In this document: positions 39,314 to 48,974 of the stretch, piece after piece
How positions within the stretch are numbered: position 1 is the stretch's first letter
Layout: every line of letters starts with the position of its first letter
NCBI RefSeq assembly: GCF_003047295.1
Contig: NZ_PZYZ01000007.1
Coordinates: forward strand, 243,241 to 307,240
Direction of reading: 5' to 3'
DNA: 64,000 bases
Source: Nocardioides sediminis
GTDB lineage: Bacteria; Actinomycetota; Actinomycetes; Propionibacteriales; Nocardioidaceae
Made by a program: the position numbers and the translations under genes
Notes under the pieces: model-generated
Databases searched by the model: none
Told to the model about the DNA's origin: nothing
The model's input: only the letters and a program-made list of their open reading frames with translations

Positions 39314-40417
39314 GTGAGCGAACCGGACCTCCCGGCGTCGCCCGAGGGCGACCCCGGCAAGCGCATGCCTCCGATGCTGGAGCACGAGGCGACCTCTCCC
39401 CGGCAGCGGGCCATCCGGATCACCCTCACCCTGCTGCTGCTCTACCTCATCTTCGGTGTCGTGATCCCGAGCTTCGCCTCGTACGAGGACGTCTGGGACG
39501 CGCTCACGTCGCTCGACCCCGTCACGCTGCTCCTCCTGACCGCGCTCACGTTCGTGGTGGAGGGGTGCAAGGCCGGCGCCTTCGCCGTCATCATCGAGCG
39601 CCTCCGGTTCCCGGACGCCTTCCTCGCACAGGAGGCGGCCGCCGTGGTCTCGAACACCGTGCCGGGACCCTCCGGCACGGCCGCGCGCTACGTGACCTAC
39701 CGCAAGCTCGGCATCAGCACCGAGGACTTCGCGACGTCGTACGTCGTCAACAGCTCGGTCAGCTACGTGATGCCGCTCCTCCTGCCGTCGATCGGGCTCA
39801 TCCTCCTCTCCACGCAGTCCGACGTGCCCGGAGCGGTCTGGACGCTCGCCCTCATCGGCCTCGGTGTCTCCGTCGCGCTGCTCGTCCTCGCCTTCCTCAT
39901 CATGCGCAGCGAGCAGTTCGCGAGGCGCTTCGGCGCGCGGACGGGCCGGTTCCTCGACTGGTTCCGGGGGATGGCCCGCAGGCCCCCGGGCGCGGACCTC
40001 GGGGTGATGGTCGTCGAGTGGCGCAGCGACGTGGTCGAGATCTTCCGCCGGTGCGGGCTGGGCCTCGTCGGCCTCTTCGTCCTCCGCGAGGTCGCCACCT
40101 ACCTGATCCTCCTCGCCTCGCTCCGCGGGCTGGGCGTCGGGAGCAACGTCCTCACCCCCATCGAGGTCTTCGCGGTCTACACGGTGGTGCGGCTGGCGAC
40201 GCTGGTGGAGATCACGCCGGGCAACGTCGGCATCGCGGAGGCGCTCTACATCAGCGCGCTCAACTGGGCGGCGGGCGGCCGCGACGCCGACGCCATCGTC
40301 GCAGCGGTGTTCGTCTTCCGGATGTTCACCTATCTCGGGCCCATCCTCATCGGCGGCGTGTGCACGATGCTGCTCTCGCGGCGGTTCCGGAAGGCGGGGA
40401 CGGCGTCGGTTCCCTGA
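39314..40417 (+). CDS. Lysylphosphatidylglycerol synthase transmembrane domain protein (UPF0104-like)
   Basis: A 367-residue polytopic membrane protein with eight or more helices of the flippase-like LPG-synthase TM family. Signature segments are FVVEGCKAGAFAVII, VVSNTVPGPSGTAARYVTYRKLGI and VRLATLVEITPGNVGIAEALYISAL. It has only the membrane part, with no aminoacyl-transferase domain, so a lipid or glycolipid flippase role is possible but unproven. TAGCCT (39302-39307) lies 6 nt before the GTG, giving it a leaderless promoter of its own despite the short gap from the site-2 protease gene. Confidence 0.85.
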   Translation: MSEPDLPASPEGDPGKRMPPMLEHEATSPRQRAIRITLTLLLLYLIFGVVIPSFASYEDVWDALTSLDPVTLLLLTALTFVVEGCKAGAFAVIIERLRFPDAFLAQEAAAVVSNTVPGPSGTAARYVTYRKLGISTEDFATSYVVNSSVSYVMPLLLPSIGLILLSTQSDVPGAVWTLALIGLGVSVALLVLAFLIMRSEQFARRFGARTGRFLDWFRGMARRPPGADLGVMVVEWRSDVVEIFRRCGLGLVGLFVLREVATYLILLASLRGLGVGSNVLTPIEVFAVYTVVRLATLVEITPGNVGIAEALYISALNWAAGGRDADAIVAAVFVFRMFTYLGPILIGGVCTMLLSRRFRKAGTASVP

Positions 40418-40427
40418 TGAGCCGACG

Positions 40428-40507
40428 GTCCGGTGGCTGAGGCGCGAGCGCAGCTCGCCTGGCTCCGTCCGGTGGTTCAGGTGCGAGTGCAGGGAGGCTC
40501 GAAACCC
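40428..40507. repeat. Tandem pair of degenerate Nocardioides-type repeats
   Basis: Two related 39-41-bp units begin gtccggtggctgaggcg (40428-40466) and gtccggtggttcaggtg (40467-40507). The second ends ggaggctcgaaaccc. They resemble the dispersed 'ggtggttgaggtgcgag...ctcgaaacc' repeat known from Nocardioides genomes. They lie upstream of the DUF222/HNH pseudogene. Confidence 0.6.
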
Positions 40508-40589
40508 GTCGAAAGTCGTGTCCACAGTGTGGTCGGGAGGCCGGTTTCCGGGGGTCCGTTGTCGGTGGTCCCTGATGCAATAGGACCCA

Positions 40590-41989
40590 TGAAGACGCCC
40601 GCCGCTCCCGCTCTGGACACTCCGGCCGAGCTGTTGCGCGCGGTGCGTGAGCGCAAGCAGGCGGCCGACCGCAACGACGTGGAGATGATGCGGCTCGGCG
40701 TGCACTGGGCCGACCTCCACCTCGCGGACCCGGAGCACGCGGAGGCGTGCTTCACCTCCCCGAAGACCTTCGCCGGTGAGGGGTCCCCGAGCATCGATGA
40801 GTTCTGTGTGCCGGAGTTCGCGACCATGCTCGGTCGCACGTGCGACTCCGCGGGGCGGTTCCTGACCGAGTGCGTGGAGGTGGCCTACCGCCTCCCGCAG
40901 CTGTGGGGTGCGGTCCAGGCGGGCCTGGTGGCGGGGTGGCGGGCCCGGGTGATCGCGCAGACCACCCTCGACCTCACCCTCGAAGCCGCGACCTACGTCG
41001 ACTCGCAGGTGTTCTGGTGCGCCAACCGGCTCACCCCCTCCGCCCTGGGGCGGGTGGTGGACGAGGCCCGGGTGCGCCACATGCCCGACGCGCTCGAGAA
41101 GGCGCTGGAGAAGTCGGCGGACAAGCGCAACGTCACCTTCGACACCCAGCAGGTCTCCTTCGACGGCACCATGCACCTCGAGGCAGACCTGGAGATCCCC
41201 GACGCCCTCGCCCTGCGCGAGGCCGTCGCGTCGGGCGCGGAGCACCTCGCCAGGCTCGGCTCGACCGACACGGTCGACGGACGTCGGGCCACCGCGCTGG
41301 GGGACCTGGCCCGCCGCCAGCTGACCATCGGCTTCGACGACGAGTCCTCGACGGTCGAGACCTCGAAGCCCACGACTCCGGCCACGCCCGTGACGCAGAT
41401 CGTGATCTACGCGCACCTGTCCGCCGATGCCATCACCGGACTGGATGGGACAGGGTCTGGGACCGGGGAGGCACTGTGTGCGCGGGTCGAGTAGGCCGGC
41501 CAGCGGCTCCTGTCGGTGGAGCAGGTCCGCGCCTGGTGCGGCCGTCCCGACGCCGCGGTGGTCGTCAAGCCGGTCATCGACCTGCGCGAACGGTTGGAGA
41601 CCAAGGGCTACACGCCCACCGCCGCCATGCGGGACTACGTGATCGTCCGCGACGGCACGTGCGTCTTCCCGTGGTGCGGCCGCAACGCCCGCCTCGGCGA
41701 CATCGACCACATCGTCCCCTACGACCACCAGCATCCCGACCGCGGCGGACCCACGAGCACCGACAACCTCGCCGCCCTGTGCCGCCGGCACCATCGGCTC
41801 AAGACCAAGGGCCGCTGGCGCTACCGGATGACCGAGCCCGGGGTGTTCGACTGGACCAGCCCGCTGGGCTGGACCTACCGCCGCGACCACACCGGCAGCC
41901 GGTGTACCGGCAGAGCCTGGCCCGGGCACGGGCACGCGGCTGGATCAGAGGAGACGGGCGTGCCTGACCTGCACCCGCCCGACCGGTAG
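40590..41989 (+). pseudogene. DUF222/HNH endonuclease gene interrupted by an in-frame stop
   Basis: Translation from 40590 gives a DUF222 domain (ELLRAVRERKQAADRNDVEMMRLGVHWADLH, ELATMLG-like and GWRARVIAQTTLDLTLEAA segments) until TAG at 41492-41494 in the context ARVE*AGQRLLSVEQVRAWCG. The same frame then continues to 41989 with a complete HNH domain: RDYVIVRDGTCVFPWCGRNARLGDIDHIVPY and LAALCRRHHRLKTKGRW. One point change restores a protein of about 465 residues, so this is a nonsense mutant rather than a frameshift. Such genes are multi-copy in nocardioform genomes. The distal part has no clear start of its own. Confidence 0.85.
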
Positions 41990-42208
41990 CCAGCACGCCC
42001 CACACCCCGCCACCAGCACCCCGGCGGGGCCACGGGCATGTCCGGAGCGGGTTGCTCGTGTGTGCCGGTCGGTCTGGGCGAGGTGAGCGATACTTCCGAC
42101 GGTCGTGGACGCGATCCGCTGGATCGATGCACCGATGCCCCCGGTCGCGAGCACCTCCGTCGTCCATGAATCGCGGAAGGCGGCAGATCCCGACAGGCAG
42201 ACGACGAC

Positions 42209-42505
42209 TCAGCTGCCGGCGTCACCGCCGGTGACCTCGACGCCACCGCCCTCGAAGCCGCCTCGCATGCGCTGTCTGCCGTGCAGCTGATCGGGCAGCG
42301 GCGAGACGACCGAGTACATCAGCGCGGCTGCGATGCCGACCACGATGAAGCCACCCATCAAGACCAGGCCTGCGCTGGTCGTGCCGTTCGACCGGAGCGT
42401 CGCGAAGACGCACGCGCCCACGGCAGTTGCGGCGACAGCCCAGAAGATCGACCACGACCGGCGAAGACGCCACGTGGTTCTGCTGGCGAGTGAGCGTACG
42501 GGCAT
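42209..42505 (-). CDS. Small two-helix membrane protein, unknown function
   Basis: A 98-residue protein read from the ATG at 42505. It has two helices (SWSIFWAVAATAVGACVFATL and SAGLVLMGGFIVVGIAAALMYSVV), a basic N-terminus (MPVRSLASRTTWRLRR) and a hydrophilic C-terminus with Gly and Asp. The open frame extends to 42655, but that part is low-complexity Arg/Ser and overlaps the trmI promoter region. No family is recognised and no ribosome-binding site stands out. Confidence 0.5.
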   Translation of the reverse strand: MPVRSLASRTTWRLRRSWSIFWAVAATAVGACVFATLRSNGTTSAGLVLMGGFIVVGIAAALMYSVVSPLPDQLHGRQRMRGGFEGGGVEVTGGDAGS

Positions 42506-42630
42506 GACGTGAGTGTGCCGCAGCGGCGGCCTTGAGGCATCAGGACTGGAAGAAGCGCTCGTCGCCCGGTCGGGTGGCTGGCGTCGCCGCCGTTTCCGCG
42601 CTGACATCCGCCCCGCACTAGGGTTCGCGC

Positions 42631-43614
42631 ATGCCCGAGCAGACCGAAACCGCACCCTCCCCAGACGTCCCCCGAGAGGCGTGGTCGGGTGTCCACCGCG
42701 GCCCGCTGCGCGAAGGGGAGTGGGTGCGCCTGACGGACCAGAAGGGCCGTCGCCACAACTTCGAGCTCACGGCCGGCAAGCGGTTCTTCTCCAACCGCGG
42801 CCACATCGAGCACGACGAGCTGATCGGTCGCGACGAGGGCTTCACGGTGGTGTCCTCCGCGGGCGGGCAGTACCTCGTCTTCCGGCCGCTGCTCACCGAG
42901 TTCGTCGTCTCGATGCCCCGCGGTGCCGCCGTCGTCTACCCCAAGGACGCGGCCCAGATCGTGTCGCTCGCCGACATCTTCCCCGGCGCCCGGGTCGTCG
43001 AGGCCGGCGCCGGCTCCGGCGCCCTGACCTGCTCGCTCCTGCGCGCCGTCGGCCCCTGGGGACGCGTCACGTCCTTCGAGCTGCGCGAGGAGTTCGCCGA
43101 CGTGGCCCGTCGCAACGTCGACCAGTTCTTCTCCGCCCCCGAGGGCCAGACGCACCCGGCCTGGGACCTGCGCCTCGGCGACCTCAAGGAGGGCCTGCCG
43201 CAGCTCGAGGGGCAGGTCGACCGCGTCATCCTGGACATGCTCGACCCCTGGAACTGCGTCGACGCCGTCGCCGACAAGCTCGTCCCGGGCGGCATCGTCT
43301 GCGCCTACGTCGCGACGACCACCCAGCTGTCGCGCGTCGTCGAGACCCTGCGCGCCCACGGCGGCTTCACCGAGCCGCAGCCGTGGGAGTCCCTCGTGCG
43401 CGACTGGCACGTGGAGGGCCTCGCGGTCCGTCCCGGCCACAAGATGATCGGGCACACGGCGTTCCTGGTCACGGCCCGCCGCATGGCGCCCGGGGAGAAG
43501 CCGCCGCGCAAGACGCGCCGCCCGGCGCCCGGGGCCTACGGACCGGACTACGCCGGACCGCGTCCCGCCGACATCCCCCCGCTGCCGGAGCCCGAGAGCG
43601 CCGACGAGGCGTGA
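42631..43614 (+). CDS. trmI: tRNA (adenine-N1)-methyltransferase
   Basis: A 327-residue Rossmann-fold methyltransferase that makes m1A58 in the T-loop of tRNAs. The N-terminal beta-barrel (GEWVRLTDQKGRRHNFELTAGKRFFSNRGHIEHDELIG) is diagnostic of TrmI. The SAM motif is VVEAGAGSGALTCSLLRAVG, and ILDMLDPWN forms the catalytic loop. A Pro/Arg-rich tail of about 40 residues ends the protein. In other actinobacteria this gene also lies upstream of the proteasome ATPase. TAGGGT lies 6 nt before the ATG. Confidence 0.93.
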   Translation: MPEQTETAPSPDVPREAWSGVHRGPLREGEWVRLTDQKGRRHNFELTAGKRFFSNRGHIEHDELIGRDEGFTVVSSAGGQYLVFRPLLTEFVVSMPRGAAVVYPKDAAQIVSLADIFPGARVVEAGAGSGALTCSLLRAVGPWGRVTSFELREEFADVARRNVDQFFSAPEGQTHPAWDLRLGDLKEGLPQLEGQVDRVILDMLDPWNCVDAVADKLVPGGIVCAYVATTTQLSRVVETLRAHGGFTEPQPWESLVRDWHVEGLAVRPGHKMIGHTAFLVTARRMAPGEKPPRKTRRPAPGAYGPDYAGPRPADIPPLPEPESADEA

Positions 43615-44159
43615 GCATCGAGGTCGTCGACTGGTCCCCGGACTGGGCCGCGCAGTTCGACGAGGTCGCCGCCGTGCTCCGGGAGGCCGTCGCCGGCATC
43701 CCCGGCGCCCGCGTCGAGCACGTCGGGTCGACGTCGGTGCCGGGACTCGCCGCCAAGCCGGTGCTGGACATCGACGTGATCGTCGACGAGGCCCACCTGC
43801 CGTCCGCCGTCGCGGCACTCGAGCGCGTCGGCTACGTCCACCGCGGCGACCTCGGTGTCGCCGGTCGGGAGGCGTTCCGCGCGCCCGAGGACCGGCCGCG
43901 GAGGAACGTCTACGCCTGCGCGGCGGGCACGACCAACGTCCGCAACCACATCGCCGTACGCGACGTGCTGCGACGCCGTGATGACCTGCGGGACGCGTAC
44001 GCCGCGGTCAAGACCGCGCTCGCCGCCGACCCCGACATGGACATCGACACCTACCTGGCGGGCAAGTCGGCGGTCCTCCAGGAGGCGCTCGCCGCCTCGG
44101 GGGAGTTCACCGACGCCGAGCTGCGTGCGATCCACCGCCTCAACGATCCCGCGGCCTGA
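43611..44159 (+). CDS. GrpB-family nucleotidyltransferase-fold protein
   Basis: A 182-residue GrpB/Dephospho-CoA-kinase-associated domain (UPF0157). The nucleotidyltransferase-like signature is [27 protein letters not shown], followed by [38 protein letters not shown]. Function is not established. The GTG start overlaps the trmI stop by 4 bp (GTGA), so it is coupled to trmI. A strong hairpin follows its stop. Confidence 0.88.
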   Translation: MSIEVVDWSPDWAAQFDEVAAVLREAVAGIPGARVEHVGSTSVPGLAAKPVLDIDVIVDEAHLPSAVAALERVGYVHRGDLGVAGREAFRAPEDRPRRNVYACAAGTTNVRNHIAVRDVLRRRDDLRDAYAAVKTALAADPDMDIDTYLAGKSAVLQEALAASGEFTDAELRAIHRLNDPAA

Positions 44160-44162
44160 CCA

Positions 44163-44191
44163 GTCGCGGGCCTCCGATGCCGGCCCGCGAC
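44163..44191 (+). terminator. Hairpin after the trmI-grpB operon
   Basis: GTCGCGGGCC (44163-44172) pairs perfectly with GGCCCGCGAC (44182-44191) around a 9-nt loop, 4 nt past the GrpB-family stop. It is GC-rich and without a U-tract; it likely ends or attenuates the operon before the ARC promoter. Confidence 0.6.
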
Positions 44192-44244
44192 GAAATCGTG
44201 ACCAACACGGTGGGTTATCCACTTCCGTCCCTCCACGACATGGG

Positions 44245-44270
44245 TAGTGTCCGAAGGACCAAGGAGGTGA
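44245..44270 (+). promoter_or_regulatory. Promoter and strong Shine-Dalgarno of the ARC/Mpa gene
   Basis: TAGTGT at 44245-44250 is a -10 candidate; the transcript would start near 44257. AAGGAGGTGA at 44261-44270, 5 nt before the ATG, is a near-perfect complement to the 16S rRNA tail. This is one of the few strongly leadered genes in the window. Confidence 0.65.
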
Positions 44271-44275
44271 CGCAC

Positions 44276-46030
44276 ATGTCCGAATCGACATCCACGCCCG
44301 CCGGAGCAGGTCGCACGCCCGACGAGCTGGTGCAGCAGGTGCGCTTCCTGGAGGCCGAGGTCGGAGACCTGCGTCGCCGGCTCACCGAGGCGCCCGGGCA
44401 GTCGCGCGGCCTCGAGCTCCGGCTCGCCGACACCCAGCGATCCCTCGCCGCCGTCACGAGCCAGAACGAGCGGCTCGCCCAGACCCTGCGCGAGGCCCGC
44501 GACCAGATCATGAAGCTCAAGGAGGAGGTCGACCGGCTCGCCCAGCCGCCGGCCGGCTTCGGCACGTTCCTCGCCCGCAACGAGGACGACTCGGTCGACG
44601 TCTTCACCGGCGGCCGCAAGCTGCGCGTCAACGTCAGCCCCGCCGTGGACCTCGACGAGCTCGTCAAGGGCCAGGAGGTCATGCTCAACGAGGCCCTCAA
44701 CGTCGTGGCCGCGCTCGACTTCGAGAAGGTCGGCGAGGTCGTGATGTTCAAGGAGCTGCTCGAGGACGGCGAGCGCGGCCTGGTCATCGCCAACGCCGAC
44801 GAGGAGCGCGTCGTACGCCTCGCCAAGCCCCTCTTCGACGAGCCGCTGCGCGCCGGTGACTCCCTCCTGCTCGACGCACGAGCGGGCTACGCCTACGAGC
44901 GGGTGCCCAAGTCCGAGGTCGAGGAGCTCGTCCTCGAGGAGGTCCCCGACATCGACTACAGCCGGATCGGCGGCCTGATCACCCAGATCGACGCCATCCG
45001 CGACGCCGTCGAGCTGCCCTACCTGCACCCCGAGCTCTTCAAGGAGCACCAGCTCAAGCCGCCGAAGGGCGTCCTGCTCTACGGTCCGCCCGGCTGCGGC
45101 AAGACGCTGATCGCCAAGGCGGTGGCCAACTCGCTGGCCAAGAAGGTCTCGGAGAAGACCGGCGCCTCGGGGAAGTCCTACTTCCTCAACATCAAGGGTC
45201 CTGAGCTGCTCAACAAGTACGTCGGCGAGACCGAGCGCCACATCCGGCTCGTCTTCCAGCGCGCCCGCGAGAAGGCCTCGATGGGCACCCCGGTCATCGT
45301 CTTCTTCGACGAGATGGACTCGTTGTTCCGCACCCGCGGCTCGGGGGTGTCCTCCGACGTCGAGAACACGATCGTGCCGCAGCTGCTCAGCGAGATCGAC
45401 GGCGTCGAGCTGCTCGAGAACGTCCTGGTCATCGGCGCCTCCAACCGCGAGGACATGATCGACCCCGCCATCCTGCGACCGGGCCGTCTCGACGTGAAGA
45501 TCAAGATCGAGCGCCCCGACGCGGAGTCCGCGCGCGACATCTTCAGCAAGTACCTCACCGCGGACCTGCCGCTGCACGGCGACGACCTCGCCGAGTTCGG
45601 CGGCGACCGCGAGGCGTGCGTGGCCGGCATGATCCGCGCGACGGTCGAGCGGATGTACTCCGAGTCGGAGGACAACCGCTTCCTCGAGGTCACCTACGCC
45701 AACGGCGACAAGGAGGTCCTGTACTTCAAGGACTTCAATTCCGGCGCGATGATCCAGAACATCGTCGACCGCGCCAAGAAGATGGCGATCAAGGACTTCC
45801 TCGACCACGAGCAGCGAGGCCTGCGGGTCCAGCACATGCTCCAGGCGTGCGTCGACGAGTTCAAGGAGAACGAGGACCTGCCCAACACCACCAACCCGGA
45901 CGACTGGGCGCGCATCTCGGGCAAGAAGGGCGAGCGCATCGTCTTCATCCGCACGCTCATCACGGGCAAGCAGGGCACCGAACCCGGCCGCTCCATCGAC
46001 ACCGTCGCCAACACCGGGCAGTACCTGTGA
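44276..46030 (+). CDS. arc: Proteasome-associated AAA ATPase ARC/Mpa
   Basis: A 584-residue hexameric unfoldase (ARC; Mpa in mycobacteria). Residues about 15-80 form the coiled coil that binds Pup, followed by the tandem OB domain ([25 protein letters not shown]). The AAA module has Walker A GPPGCGKT (about 270) and Walker [10 protein letters not shown] (about 342). The C-terminus ends GQYL, the penultimate-Tyr motif that docks into the 20S core. It recognises pupylated proteins, unfolds them and threads them into PrcAB. The strong ribosome-binding site fixes the start. The next gene overlaps by 4 bp. Confidence 0.97.
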   Translation: MSESTSTPAGAGRTPDELVQQVRFLEAEVGDLRRRLTEAPGQSRGLELRLADTQRSLAAVTSQNERLAQTLREARDQIMKLKEEVDRLAQPPAGFGTFLARNEDDSVDVFTGGRKLRVNVSPAVDLDELVKGQEVMLNEALNVVAALDFEKVGEVVMFKELLEDGERGLVIANADEERVVRLAKPLFDEPLRAGDSLLLDARAGYAYERVPKSEVEELVLEEVPDIDYSRIGGLITQIDAIRDAVELPYLHPELFKEHQLKPPKGVLLYGPPGCGKTLIAKAVANSLAKKVSEKTGASGKSYFLNIKGPELLNKYVGETERHIRLVFQRAREKASMGTPVIVFFDEMDSLFRTRGSGVSSDVENTIVPQLLSEIDGVELLENVLVIGASNREDMIDPAILRPGRLDVKIKIERPDAESARDIFSKYLTADLPLHGDDLAEFGGDREACVAGMIRATVERMYSESEDNRFLEVTYANGDKEVLYFKDFNSGAMIQNIVDRAKKMAIKDFLDHEQRGLRVQHMLQACVDEFKENEDLPNTTNPDDWARISGKKGERIVFIRTLITGKQGTEPGRSIDTVANTGQYL

Positions 46031-46377
46031 CCCCAGCCGACGACGAGCTGGGGCACGGCGACATCGAGGCGGCACTCGCGACACGTCGCGAGCTCGGGGC
46101 CCGCTACGACGCGGAGCTCGTCGACGGCTTCGCCGAGCGCATCGAGCGGGCCGTCGACCGCCGCGCCGCCGAGCAGGTCGCCCTCGCGCACCGGCGTACG
46201 GCGGCCGTGGCGGGGGCCGGTGCGCGGCAGCTCGCGCTCGGCATCGTCTCGCTGGTGGCCTTCATCCCGATCAGCATCGTGCTGGGCGTCAACGACCAGT
46301 TCCTGGCCCTGCTGGTGACGCTCGCTGGGATCGTCGGCGTCAACGTCGCGCACGCCTGGCAGTCCCGTCAGGCCTGA
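46027..46377 (+). CDS. Two-helix membrane protein coupled to the ARC gene
   Basis: A 116-residue protein. A charged N-terminus ([42 protein letters not shown]) resembles the DUF1707-like helical segment of actinobacterial small proteins; two helices follow ([21 protein letters not shown] and [20 protein letters not shown]). The GTG start overlaps the ARC stop (GTGA), so it is cotranslated with the unfoldase. Function is unknown; coupling could be incidental. Confidence 0.75.
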   Translation: MTPADDELGHGDIEAALATRRELGARYDAELVDGFAERIERAVDRRAAEQVALAHRRTAAVAGAGARQLALGIVSLVAFIPISIVLGVNDQFLALLVTLAGIVGVNVAHAWQSRQA

Positions 46378-46437
46378 GCCGAGCGACACCCCCCGACGGG
46401 GCTACGCACCGACTCGTCGCGGGGCTAGGTTGGGGCC

Positions 46438-46515
46438 ATGAGAACAATCCTGATCATCGCCGTCATCGTCGTCCTCGTCCTCGTCGTCATGGGGATGCTG
46501 CGCCGCCGCCGCTGA
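46438..46515 (+). CDS. 25-residue single-helix membrane peptide
   Basis: ATG at 46438 opens a 25-codon frame: MRTILIIAVIVVLVLVVMGM followed by LRRRR and TGA. That is one hydrophobic helix and a positively charged cytosolic end, the layout of known bacterial small membrane regulators. TAGGTT (46426-46431) lies exactly 6 nt upstream, the same promoter geometry as verified larger genes in the window. It is unlikely to arise by chance in both respects, but expression is unproven. Confidence 0.6.
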   Translation: MRTILIIAVIVVLVLVVMGMLRRRR

Positions 46516-46521
46516 CCGCGG

Positions 46522-47145
46522 TCACACGGCGGTGACGACACCCATCGTCAAGTAGGTCCACGGCCTTCCGACCGCCGGTCCGGGCAGGTAGTCCTGCTCC
46601 GTCCACACCGTCGCCCAGCCCGTGTCCCGCACCATCGCAGGGACGTCCCGGGTGAGGTGGCACCCTCCGAAGACGCGCCCCTGCGCCGGCTCGAGGCGAT
46701 GCTGCCACCGCCGGACACGCGCCTCCGGCGCCAGGCCGTGCTCGAGGAGGTGCAGGCGGCCCCCCGGGCGCACCACGCGGCGCACCTCCTGCAGCGCCAG
46801 CTCGGGGTCCTCGATGGTGCAGAGGCTGAAGGTCACCAGGCCGCCGTCGTGCGAGGCGTCCGGCACCGCGAGGCGCTGTCCGTCCAGCCCCGCGCGCTCG
46901 ACGGGAATGCCGCTGACGCGCCGCCGCTGCTCCGAGAGCCGCCAAGCGACGTCGGACGGCTCGACGGCGCTCACCGAGGTCACGGTCGTGGGGTAGACGG
47001 GCAGGTTGCGGCCGCTGCCGAAGCCGATCTCCAGGACCCGCCCCTCCAGGCCCCGGCACACCCGCTCCCGCAGCCGCGTCACCTCGGCGCTGCGCAGCCC
47101 GGCGTCCGTCAGGTGGGGCACGACGCGGTCGTTCCAGACGCCCAT
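46522..47145 (-). CDS. Class I SAM-dependent methyltransferase
   Basis: A 207-residue methyltransferase of the Methyltransf_11/UbiE-like type. It begins [33 protein letters not shown]; the SAM motif is [16 protein letters not shown], then SAVEPSD (motif II), [35 protein letters not shown] and GCHLTRD. The substrate is unknown, possibly a small lipid-like compound. The ATG at 47145 is supported by GAGGAGG 7 nt upstream. A longer start at 47184 would overlap the start codon of the divergent dop gene. Confidence 0.85.
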   Translation of the reverse strand: MGVWNDRVVPHLTDAGLRSAEVTRLRERVCRGLEGRVLEIGFGSGRNLPVYPTTVTSVSAVEPSDVAWRLSEQRRRVSGIPVERAGLDGQRLAVPDASHDGGLVTFSLCTIEDPELALQEVRRVVRPGGRLHLLEHGLAPEARVRRWQHRLEPAQGRVFGGCHLTRDVPAMVRDTGWATVWTEQDYLPGPAVGRPWTYLTMGVVTAV

Positions 47146-47170
47146 CTCGGCCTCCTCGGGTCCGGCCTCG

Positions 47171-47176
47171 TACGCT
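47171..47176 (+). promoter_or_regulatory. -10 element of dop
   Basis: TACGCT lies 6 nt before the dop ATG at 47183, predicting a leaderless mRNA. It falls within the 5' region of the divergent methyltransferase transcript. Confidence 0.55.
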
Positions 47177-47182
47177 CGTCCC

Positions 47183-48694
47183 ATGAGCGTACGGCGGATC
47201 ATGGGCACCGAGGTGGAGTACGGCATCTCGGTGCAGGGCCAGCCCGCCGCCAACCCGATGGTGGCCTCGTCCCAAGTGGTCAACGCCTACGCCACCTCCA
47301 CGATCAAGGCGCGCCGGGCACGGTGGGACTTCGAGGAGGAGTCGCCACTGCGCGACGCCCGCGGCTTCGACATGTCACGGCAGGTCGCCGACCCCAGCCA
47401 GCTCACCGACGAGGACCTCGGCCTCGCCAACGTGATCCTGACCAACGGAGCGCGCCTCTACGTCGACCACGCGCACCCGGAGTACTCCACGCCCGAGGTC
47501 ACCACACCGCTCGACGTCGTGCGGTGGGACAAGGCGGGGGAGCAGGTCATGCTGGACGCCTGCCGCGCCGCCGCCCAGGTGCCGGGGGCGACGCCGATCG
47601 TCCTCTACAAGAACAACACCGACAACAAGGGCGCGTCGTACGGCGCCCACGAGAACTACCTGATGCGGCGCTCGACCCCCTTCGCCGACATCGTGCGCCA
47701 CCTGACGCCGTTCTTCGTGTCCCGACAGGTCGTGTGCGGGGCCGGCCGGGTCGGGATCGGCCAGGACGGGCGCGAGCACGGGTTCCAGATCAGCCAGCGC
47801 GCCGACTACTTCGAGGTCGAGGTCGGGCTGGAGACCACCCTCAAGCGGCCGATCATCAACACCCGCGACGAGCCGCACGCCGACCCGGAGAAGTACCGCC
47901 GGCTCCACGTCATCCTGGGCGACGCCAACCTCGCCGAGGTGTCGACCTACCTCAAGGTCGGCACCACCGCCCTGGTGCTGGCGATGATCGAGGACGGCTT
48001 CCTCACCACCGACCTGACCGTGGACCAGCCCGTTGCGTCCCTGCGCGCGGTGTCCCACGACCCGACGCTGCAGCACCGGCTCACGCTCCGCGACGGACGG
48101 ACGCTGACCGCCGTGCAGCTCCAGCTGGAGTACCTCGACCTGGCCCGCAAGTTCGTCGAGGACCGCCTGGGCAACGACGTCGACGACCAGACGCGCGACG
48201 TGCTGGCGCGCTGGGAGTCGGTGCTGACCCGCCTCGAGCAGGACCCGATGCTCTGCGCCGGCGAGCTCGACTGGGTCGCCAAGCTCAAGCTCCTCGCCCA
48301 GTACCGCGACCGCGACGGCCTCGACTGGGACGACGCCAAGCTGCACCTGATCGACCTGCAGTACTCCGACATCCGCCCCGAGAAGGGGCTCTACGCCCGC
48401 CTCGTCGCCGCGGGGCGCATCGAGCGGCTCCTCGACGACGCGTCGGTCGAGCGCGCGATGCACGACCCGCCCGAGGACACCCGCGCCTACTTCCGCGGCC
48501 GGTGCCTGGAGAAGTACGCCGACAACGTCGCCGCGGCGTCGTGGGACTCGGTCATCTTCGACCTCCCGGGCCGCGAGTCGCTGCAGCGGGTGCCCACCAT
48601 CGACCCGATGCGGGGCAGCCGCGCGCACGTGGGGGAGCTGCTCGACCGGTGCGACACGGCGCAAGAGCTCTTCGCCGCCCTCACCGCCCGCTGA
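47183..48694 (+). CDS. dop: Pup deamidase/depupylase Dop
   Basis: A 503-residue glutamine-synthetase-like enzyme that deamidates the C-terminal Gln of Pup to Glu using ATP as cofactor and also removes Pup from substrates. The N-terminus [18 protein letters not shown], the Dop loop region after [44 protein letters not shown], and [21 protein letters not shown] are diagnostic. The longer length and GTEVEYG distinguish it from PafA. The gene is followed directly by pup, whose GGQ end needs this activity. Confidence 0.97.
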   Translation: MSVRRIMGTEVEYGISVQGQPAANPMVASSQVVNAYATSTIKARRARWDFEEESPLRDARGFDMSRQVADPSQLTDEDLGLANVILTNGARLYVDHAHPEYSTPEVTTPLDVVRWDKAGEQVMLDACRAAAQVPGATPIVLYKNNTDNKGASYGAHENYLMRRSTPFADIVRHLTPFFVSRQVVCGAGRVGIGQDGREHGFQISQRADYFEVEVGLETTLKRPIINTRDEPHADPEKYRRLHVILGDANLAEVSTYLKVGTTALVLAMIEDGFLTTDLTVDQPVASLRAVSHDPTLQHRLTLRDGRTLTAVQLQLEYLDLARKFVEDRLGNDVDDQTRDVLARWESVLTRLEQDPMLCAGELDWVAKLKLLAQYRDRDGLDWDDAKLHLIDLQYSDIRPEKGLYARLVAAGRIERLLDDASVERAMHDPPEDTRAYFRGRCLEKYADNVAAASWDSVIFDLPGRESLQRVPTIDPMRGSRAHVGELLDRCDTAQELFAALTAR

Positions 48695-48764
48695 CGCTGC
48701 TGCCGACCGGCCCGAGGGTCGGACAACGGCGCCGGGACGGGCCCACTCCTTCGTCGTGCTCGGC

Positions 48765-48770
48765 TAGGGT
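48765..48770 (+). promoter_or_regulatory. -10 element of pup
   Basis: TAGGGT lies 6 nt before the pup ATG, predicting a leaderless transcript for pup-prcB-prcA, separate from dop read-through. A small CCGACC/GGTCGG hairpin (48703-48722) lies between dop and this promoter. Confidence 0.6.
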
Positions 48771-48776
48771 CGGGAC

Positions 48777-48974
48777 ATGGCACAGGAGCAGAAGCAGCCG
48801 CGCAAGTCCTCCCAGGACGAGACGACCACCGAGGAGGTCGTCGAGACCGACGTCGCCGAGCGCAAGGAGGTGCTCGACGACGACGTCGACGCCATCCTCG
48901 ACGAGATCGACGACGTCCTGGAGACCAACGCCGAGGACTTCGTGAAGTCGTTCATCCAGAAGGGCGGCCAGTGA
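48777..48974 (+). CDS. pup: Prokaryotic ubiquitin-like protein Pup
   Basis: A 65-residue, mostly disordered, acidic protein ending [11 protein letters not shown]. The GGQ end must be deamidated to GGE by Dop before PafA can attach it to lysines. The central helix-forming part [25 protein letters not shown] binds the ARC coiled coil. The length matches the family. The prcB GTG overlaps its stop by 4 bp. Confidence 0.98.
   Translation: MAQEQKQPRKSSQDETTTEEVVETDVAERKEVLDDDVDAILDEIDDVLETNAEDFVKSFIQKGGQ

Noticed and set aside
41488..41520. Frameshift in the HNH gene
   Set aside because: Both halves are in the same frame; the interruption is a stop codon, not an insertion or deletion.
41516..41989. 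Independent gene for a short HNH endonuclease
   Set aside because: The first ATG-like start is a GTG within the continuous DUF222 sequence with no ribosome-binding site or promoter; it is better read as the distal part of a broken gene.
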